From Sulfopaludibacter sp035606355 (GTDB lineage Bacteria; Acidobacteriota; Terriglobia; Bryobacterales; Bryobacteraceae): a stretch of 64,000 nt of DNA. The position numbers and the translations under genes were made by a program. The notes below the pieces were generated by a model. The model was given only the letters and a program-made list of their open reading frames with translations. It made no database searches and had not been told where the DNA came from. The first letter of the stretch is position 1, and each line of letters opens with the position of its first letter. Below, in pieces: positions 59,717 to 64,000 of the stretch. The stretch spans positions 79,991-143,990 of the forward strand of contig DATNFO010000008.1 of the NCBI GenBank assembly GCA_035606355.1. The letters run 5' to 3'.

Positions 59717-62700
59717 ATGAAGAGGCCGTCGCCGCTCGATGCGTTCCACCCGGCAGTTCGGGAGTGGTTTGAAGCCGTTTTTCCCGAGCCCACGCGCCCC
59801 CAAGTGCTCGGATGGCCGGCTATTGCGCGCGGCGACTCCACCCTGATTCTCGCGCCCACGGGCACCGGCAAAACGCTCACCGCATTTCTCTGGTGCATTG
59901 ACCGGCTGATGTTCCGCACGTCGCCCGCCGCGGCGGAGCGCTGCCGCGTCCTATATATTTCTCCCATCAAGGCGCTCGCCGTGGATGTGGAACGCAACCT
60001 GCGCTCGCCTCTGGTCGGCATCGCGCAAGTCGCGCGCAAGCACGGAACCGAATTCCACGAGCCTTCGATCTACGTGCGCAGCGGCGATACTCCGGCCGCC
60101 CAACGCGCACACTTCGCGCGCCGTCCGGCGGACATCCTCATCACCACGCCCGAATCTATTTACCTGATGCTGACGTCGAATGCGCGCGAGGCGTTGCGCA
60201 GCATCGAAACGGTGATCGTGGATGAAATTCACGCGCTCGTGCCCGGAAAGCGCGGCAGTCATCTCGCGCTCTCCCTGGAACGCCTGGAGCATCTCTGCGG
60301 CCGCAAGCTACAGCGCATCGGGCTTTCCGCGACGCAGCGGCCGCTGGAGGAAGTCTCCCATTTCCTGGGCGGCTGCGAAGGCAAGTCCGTAGCGGATAGC
60401 AGCGCGGCGGAAGAGACCCCCGCGAGTTTTCTGGATGCCGAGATCGGCGCTGCGCCGCGCTACCGCCCGGTGACGATCGTCGACGCCAGCGCGCCCAAGC
60501 GCATCGACCTGTGCGTGGAAGTGCCGCTCGAAGACATGGCGCGGCTCGATGAGTTGGAATTCATACCGAGCGGCCCGGCGGCGCAAGGTCCCGTGCGGCC
60601 TTCCATCTGGAGCGCGATTCATCCCAAGCTCGTCGAAGCCGTCCGCGAGCATCGCACCACGCTGATCTTCGTCAACAGCCGCCGGCTCGCCGAGCGCATC
60701 TCCGGCGCGATGAACGATCTCGCGGGCGAGGTGCTGGTGCGCGCGCATCACGGCAGCGTGGCCGCGGATCAACGGAAGGACATCGAAGATCGCCTGAAGA
60801 CCGGGGCGCTGAAAGGGATCGTGGCGACTTCATCGCTTGAGCTCGGCATCGATATGGGCGCGGTCGATCTCGTCATACAGGTGGAAGCTCCGCTCTCGGT
60901 TTCGAGCGGCCTGCAGCGCATAGGGCGAGCCAGCCATCACGTCGGCGGCACCAGCGCGGCGATCATCTTTCCGAAATTTCGCGGCGACCTGGTGGCGTGC
61001 GCCGCGATTACGCGCGCCATGCAGGAAGGGCAGGTGGAAAGCGTCCGCTATCCGCGCAATGCGCTCGACGTTCTCGCGCAACAGATTGTCGCCATGGCCG
61101 CCGTGGATGCCTGGGACGCTTCGGAGTTGTTCGATACGGTCTGCCGCGCGGCTCCTTACGCAGGGCTGACGCGGGCCGTCTTCGAGAGCGTGCTGGATAT
61201 GCTGTCCGGCCGCTACCCCGCGGACGAATTCGCAGAACTGCGTCCGCGCATCACGTGGGACCGCATCGGCGGGCGCATCACATCTCGCGAGGGTGCGAAG
61301 AAACTCGCAATCGCAAATGCCGGGACCATTCCCGATCGCGGACTCTTCGGCGTCTTTCTGACAGGCGCAACTCGCGGCTCGCGCGTCGGCGAGCTCGACG
61401 AGGAAATGGTGTTCGAAAGCCGGACCGGCGACACCATCGTGCTGGGCGCGAGCACATGGCGGATCGATGAGATCACACACGACCGCGTGATGGTTTCGCC
61501 GGCGCCCGGAGAGCCAGGCAAAATGCCGTTCTGGCACGGCGATACGGCAGGGCGGCCTTCCGAGTTCGGCCAGAAGATCGGCGCGCTCACCCGAGAGCTG
61601 CTGAAGCTGCCGCGCGCCGTGGCGCACACGCGGCTGATGGAAGATCACAGCCTGGATGAAAGTTCGGCCGCCAACCTGCTGCGTTATCTCGACGATCAGG
61701 CCGCGGCGACGGGCCGCGTGCCGAGCGACGTTGACATTGTCGTGGAGCGGTGCCGTGACGAACTCGGCGATTGGCGCATCTGCGTGCTGACGCCGTTCGG
61801 CAGCCGTGTGCACGCGCCGTGGTGCATCGCCGTCACCGCCCGCCTGCGCGCCGAGCGCGGCATGGACGTGGAGACGATGTGGTCCGACGACGGCTTCGTC
61901 ATTCGCCTGCCCGACACGGAAGAGCCGCTCGAGAGCGAAGCGCTGTTCCCGGCGGCCGGAGAGTTGCAGGCGCTTGTGCTACGCCAACTCGGCAGCACTT
62001 CTTTGTTTGCCGCAAAATTCCGCGAGGCCGCCGGTCGCGCGCTTCTGCTGCCTCGACGCCGTCCGGGCCAGCGCGCCCCATTGTGGCAGCAGCGCAAACG
62101 AGCCGCGGACCTGATGGCGGTGGCGGCGCGCTACCCCTCTTTCCCGATTCTTCTGGAAACGTATCGCGAATGTGTCCGCGAGGCGCTAGATCTGCGCTCG
62201 GCCGCGGCCGTCCTGCAAAAGGTGGAGCGCGGCGAAATCCGTGTGACCGCGGTGGAATCCGCGAAGCCTTCTCCGTTCGCTTCCGCGCTGCTGTTCTCCT
62301 ACATCGCCAATTACATTTACGAAGGCGATGCGCCGCTCGCCGAACGCCGCGCGCAGGCACTGGCCATCGACCAATCGCAGCTCGAGCAAATTCTCGGCAA
62401 CACGGACTTCCGCGAATTACTCGATAAATCCGCGCTCGATGAAGTAGAAGGACAGCTCCAGTCGCTCGACCCCGAGTATCAGGCACGGCACGCGGATGGC
62501 GTGCACGATCTGCTTTTGAAACTCGGCGATCTGACGAGCGGCGAAGTGCTCGCGCGGTCGGAATCGCCCGAAGTTGCTGCCACGGTGGAGGAGTTGGCGC
62601 GATCGCGCCGCGCCGTGCTGGTGCGCATCGCGGGCGAAACGCGCTTCGTTCCCGTGGAGTATGCGGCGCGGTATCGCGATGCGCTGGGTGTGCCTCTGCC

Positions 62701-64000
62701 TCCGGGACTCGCGGACGTATTTCTGGCGCCCGCGCCAAATGCTCTGAACGGCATCGTGCGCCGGTATGCGCGCACGCACGGTCCATTCACTCTCGGGGAA
62801 ATTGCGGGGCGGTACGGCCTCGCGCCGGATCTCACCGAACAGGAACTGCGGCGGCTGCATGGCGAAGGCAAGTTGCTCGAAGGCGAATTCCGCCCCGGCG
62901 GCACCCATCGCGAATGGTGCGATCCCGAAGTGCTCCAACAGATCCGCCGCAAGACGCTCTCGAACCTTCGCCGCGAAGTAGTGCCCGCCGAGCAATCTGC
63001 ATTCGCGCGCCTGCTCACACGATGGCAGGGTGTTACTACGCGCCGCAAAGGCATGGAGGCGCTGCTGGACGCCATCGAAGTGCTACAGGGCGCCGAACTC
63101 ATCGCCTCAGACCTGGAGCGCGAGATTCTCCCCGCGCGGGTTTCCCACTATCAGCCTGCCGACCTGGACGCGCTGCTCGCATCCGGCGAAATCGTTTGGA
63201 TCGGCCGCGAGCCTCTGGGCGCTCGCGACGGCCGCGTATCGCTGTACCTTGTGGAAGCGCTCGGCTCACTGGCGGCGCCGCCGCGCATGCCGGAGACCTT
63301 GTCCGAGCGGGCGCGCGCGGCACTCGACTATCTTTCGCAGATGGGCGCTTCGTTCGAAGCGGCGATCCACCAGGGCGCCGGCGGCGGTTTCCCGAATGAG
63401 ACCAGCGACGCTTTATGGGAACTGGTGTGGGCCGGGCTCATCACGAACGATACGTACCATCCGGTGCGCGCGCGCATTACGGACCCGGAGCGTGCGCACG
63501 GGCTGCGCGGTGCACCCGCGCCACAGCCGGGTTCGCCTGGATTTCTCATGCGGCAGCGGATGCGCCGCGGCGGCTTTGGGCAAGGTCGCTGGTCGCTGGT
63601 GCGGCAGCGGATCGCGCGCCCGGCTTCGCCCACCGAGTGGACCGCCGCCACGGCACAACAACTGCTGGCGCGCAACGGCATCGTAATGCGCGAGACCGCG
63701 GTTGCAGAGAACATTCCGGGCGGCTACCCGGCAGTCTACCCGGCACTGAAAACGATGGAAGAGAGCGGATGGGTGCGCCGCGGAATGTTCGTCGCTGGAA
63801 TGGGCGCGGCCCAATTCGCGACCGCCGCCGCAGTGGATATGCTGCGCAGCCTCCGCCGTCCCGGCGAACGCGCCGAGGCCGTGCATCTCGCGGCGTCCGA
63901 CCCTGCCAATCCATACGGCGCACTGCTGCCATGGAGCGAAGAATCCTCAGACCACGCCATGGCGCGAGCGGCGGGCGCGAACGTGATTCTCGTGAACGGA
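59717..64000 (+). CDS. Lhr-family DEAD/DEAH helicase, 3' end outside window
   Basis: The frame from ATG 59717 stays open to the window edge (1428 codons). Lhr-type helicases are large SF2 helicases, about 1500 residues, with roles in DNA repair and RNA/DNA unwinding. Features: PTRPQVLGW near residue 26, Walker A APTGTGKT (46-53), DEIH box at 169-172, SATQRP motif III, HHGSVAADQRKDIEDRLK, and motif VI LQRIGRASH at about 399-407. The rest follows the Lhr core and Lhr C-terminal layout, ending in SDPANPYGALLPW, near the expected C-terminus. No ribosome site is obvious. The usual partner, a metallophosphoesterase, is not seen in the window. Confidence 0.92.
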   Translation, partial: MKRPSPLDAFHPAVREWFEAVFPEPTRPQVLGWPAIARGDSTLILAPTGTGKTLTAFLWCIDRLMFRTSPAAAERCRVLYISPIKALAVDVERNLRSPLVGIAQVARKHGTEFHEPSIYVRSGDTPAAQRAHFARRPADILITTPESIYLMLTSNAREALRSIETVIVDEIHALVPGKRGSHLALSLERLEHLCGRKLQRIGLSATQRPLEEVSHFLGGCEGKSVADSSAAEETPASFLDAEIGAAPRYRPVTIVDASAPKRIDLCVEVPLEDMARLDELEFIPSGPAAQGPVRPSIWSAIHPKLVEAVREHRTTLIFVNSRRLAERISGAMNDLAGEVLVRAHHGSVAADQRKDIEDRLKTGALKGIVATSSLELGIDMGAVDLVIQVEAPLSVSSGLQRIGRASHHVGGTSAAIIFPKFRGDLVACAAITRAMQEGQVESVRYPRNALDVLAQQIVAMAAVDAWDASELFDTVCRAAPYAGLTRAVFESVLDMLSGRYPADEFAELRPRITWDRIGGRITSREGAKKLAIANAGTIPDRGLFGVFLTGATRGSRVGELDEEMVFESRTGDTIVLGASTWRIDEITHDRVMVSPAPGEPGKMPFWHGDTAGRPSEFGQKIGALTRELLKLPRAVAHTRLMEDHSLDESSAANLLRYLDDQAAATGRVPSDVDIVVERCRDELGDWRICVLTPFGSRVHAPWCIAVTARLRAERGMDVETMWSDDGFVIRLPDTEEPLESEALFPAAGELQALVLRQLGSTSLFAAKFREAAGRALLLPRRRPGQRAPLWQQRKRAADLMAVAARYPSFPILLETYRECVREALDLRSAAAVLQKVERGEIRVTAVESAKPSPFASALLFSYIANYIYEGDAPLAERRAQALAIDQSQLEQILGNTDFRELLDKSALDEVEGQLQSLDPEYQARHADGVHDLLLKLGDLTSGEVLARSESPEVAATVEELARSRRAVLVRIAGETRFVPVEYAARYRDALGVPLPPGLADVFLAPAPNALNGIVRRYARTHGPFTLGEIAGRYGLAPDLTEQELRRLHGEGKLLEGEFRPGGTHREWCDPEVLQQIRRKTLSNLRREVVPAEQSAFARLLTRWQGVTTRRKGMEALLDAIEVLQGAELIASDLEREILPARVSHYQPADLDALLASGEIVWIGREPLGARDGRVSLYLVEALGSLAAPPRMPETLSERARAALDYLSQMGASFEAAIHQGAGGGFPNETSDALWELVWAGLITNDTYHPVRARITDPERAHGLRGAPAPQPGSPGFLMRQRMRRGGFGQGRWSLVRQRIARPASPTEWTAATAQQLLARNGIVMRETAVAENIPGGYPAVYPALKTMEESGWVRRGMFVAGMGAAQFATAAAVDMLRSLRRPGERAEAVHLAASDPANPYGALLPWSEESSDHAMARAAGANVILVNG

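Noticed and set aside
1..64000. tRNA, rRNA or tmRNA genes
   Set aside because: No cloverleaf with T-loop and CCA-type end, and no conserved rRNA segments, were found by reading the gaps between genes.

Overview
The window is high-GC bacterial chromosome that reads as an Acidobacteriota genome of the Solibacter/Bryobacterales type. The main pointers are a secreted protein ending in the Solibacter-type C-terminal domain (TIGR03437 type, 48609-50540), a PEP-CTERM secreted protein, an Oar-like TonB-dependent receptor with an N-terminal carboxypeptidase-regulatory-like domain, a DUF1501 / cytochrome-DUF1549-DUF1553 pair, many TPR proteins, and small palindromic elements scattered between genes. 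This assignment is an inference from family content; no rRNA gene is present to confirm it. No tRNA, rRNA, CRISPR array, phage or transposase gene was seen.

Layout. 1-8.7 kb: tail of a cut gene, TonB receptor, convergent TPR lipoprotein-like gene, miaA, two secreted proteins. 9.0-18.0 kb (minus strand): a tightly overlapping ten-gene operon built on the MoxR-DUF58-DUF4129-DUF4350-SpoIIM-RDD set, led by four small zinc-finger or PH-like membrane proteins. 18.1-19.9 kb: a LacI regulator, a cluster of palindromic repeats, a duplicated 3' end of the same lacI gene and a tiny membrane ORF. 19.9-27.6 kb: a PAS histidine kinase/LuxR pair divergent from a three-gene heavy-metal RND efflux operon. 27.8-32.4 kb: a glycine-zipper envelope protein, then acpP-fabF and etfBA. 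32.5-34.5 kb: outer-membrane barrel, mutM and a 103-bp tandem array. 34.5-39.5 kb: a five-gene operon of two response regulators, a porin, a cupredoxin and a HAMP histidine kinase, followed by a DMT transporter. 40.5-47.8 kb: glpX, a D-2-hydroxyacid dehydrogenase, a Cys-rich secreted protein, an M28 peptidase, and cysD-cysN in which CysN carries a decayed APS-kinase domain. 47.9-52.2 kb: PEP-CTERM protein, TIGR03437 protein, a small protein, a possible ncRNA locus and an MqnD-like protein. 52.4-64 kb: DUF1501/PSD1 pair, beta-propeller, a fragment of a GMC oxidoreductase between palindromes, a CDF transporter, a DinB-like protein and an Lhr-family helicase running off the end.

The most interesting items are (i) the extended MoxR/DUF58 membrane operon, (ii) the two-component/porin/cupredoxin operon, which looks like a metal- or redox-linked envelope sensing unit, (iii) the decayed kinase domain on CysN, (iv) the truncated lacI duplicate joined to a palindromic element, and (v) a dispersed palindromic element present three times, each time close after a stop codon.
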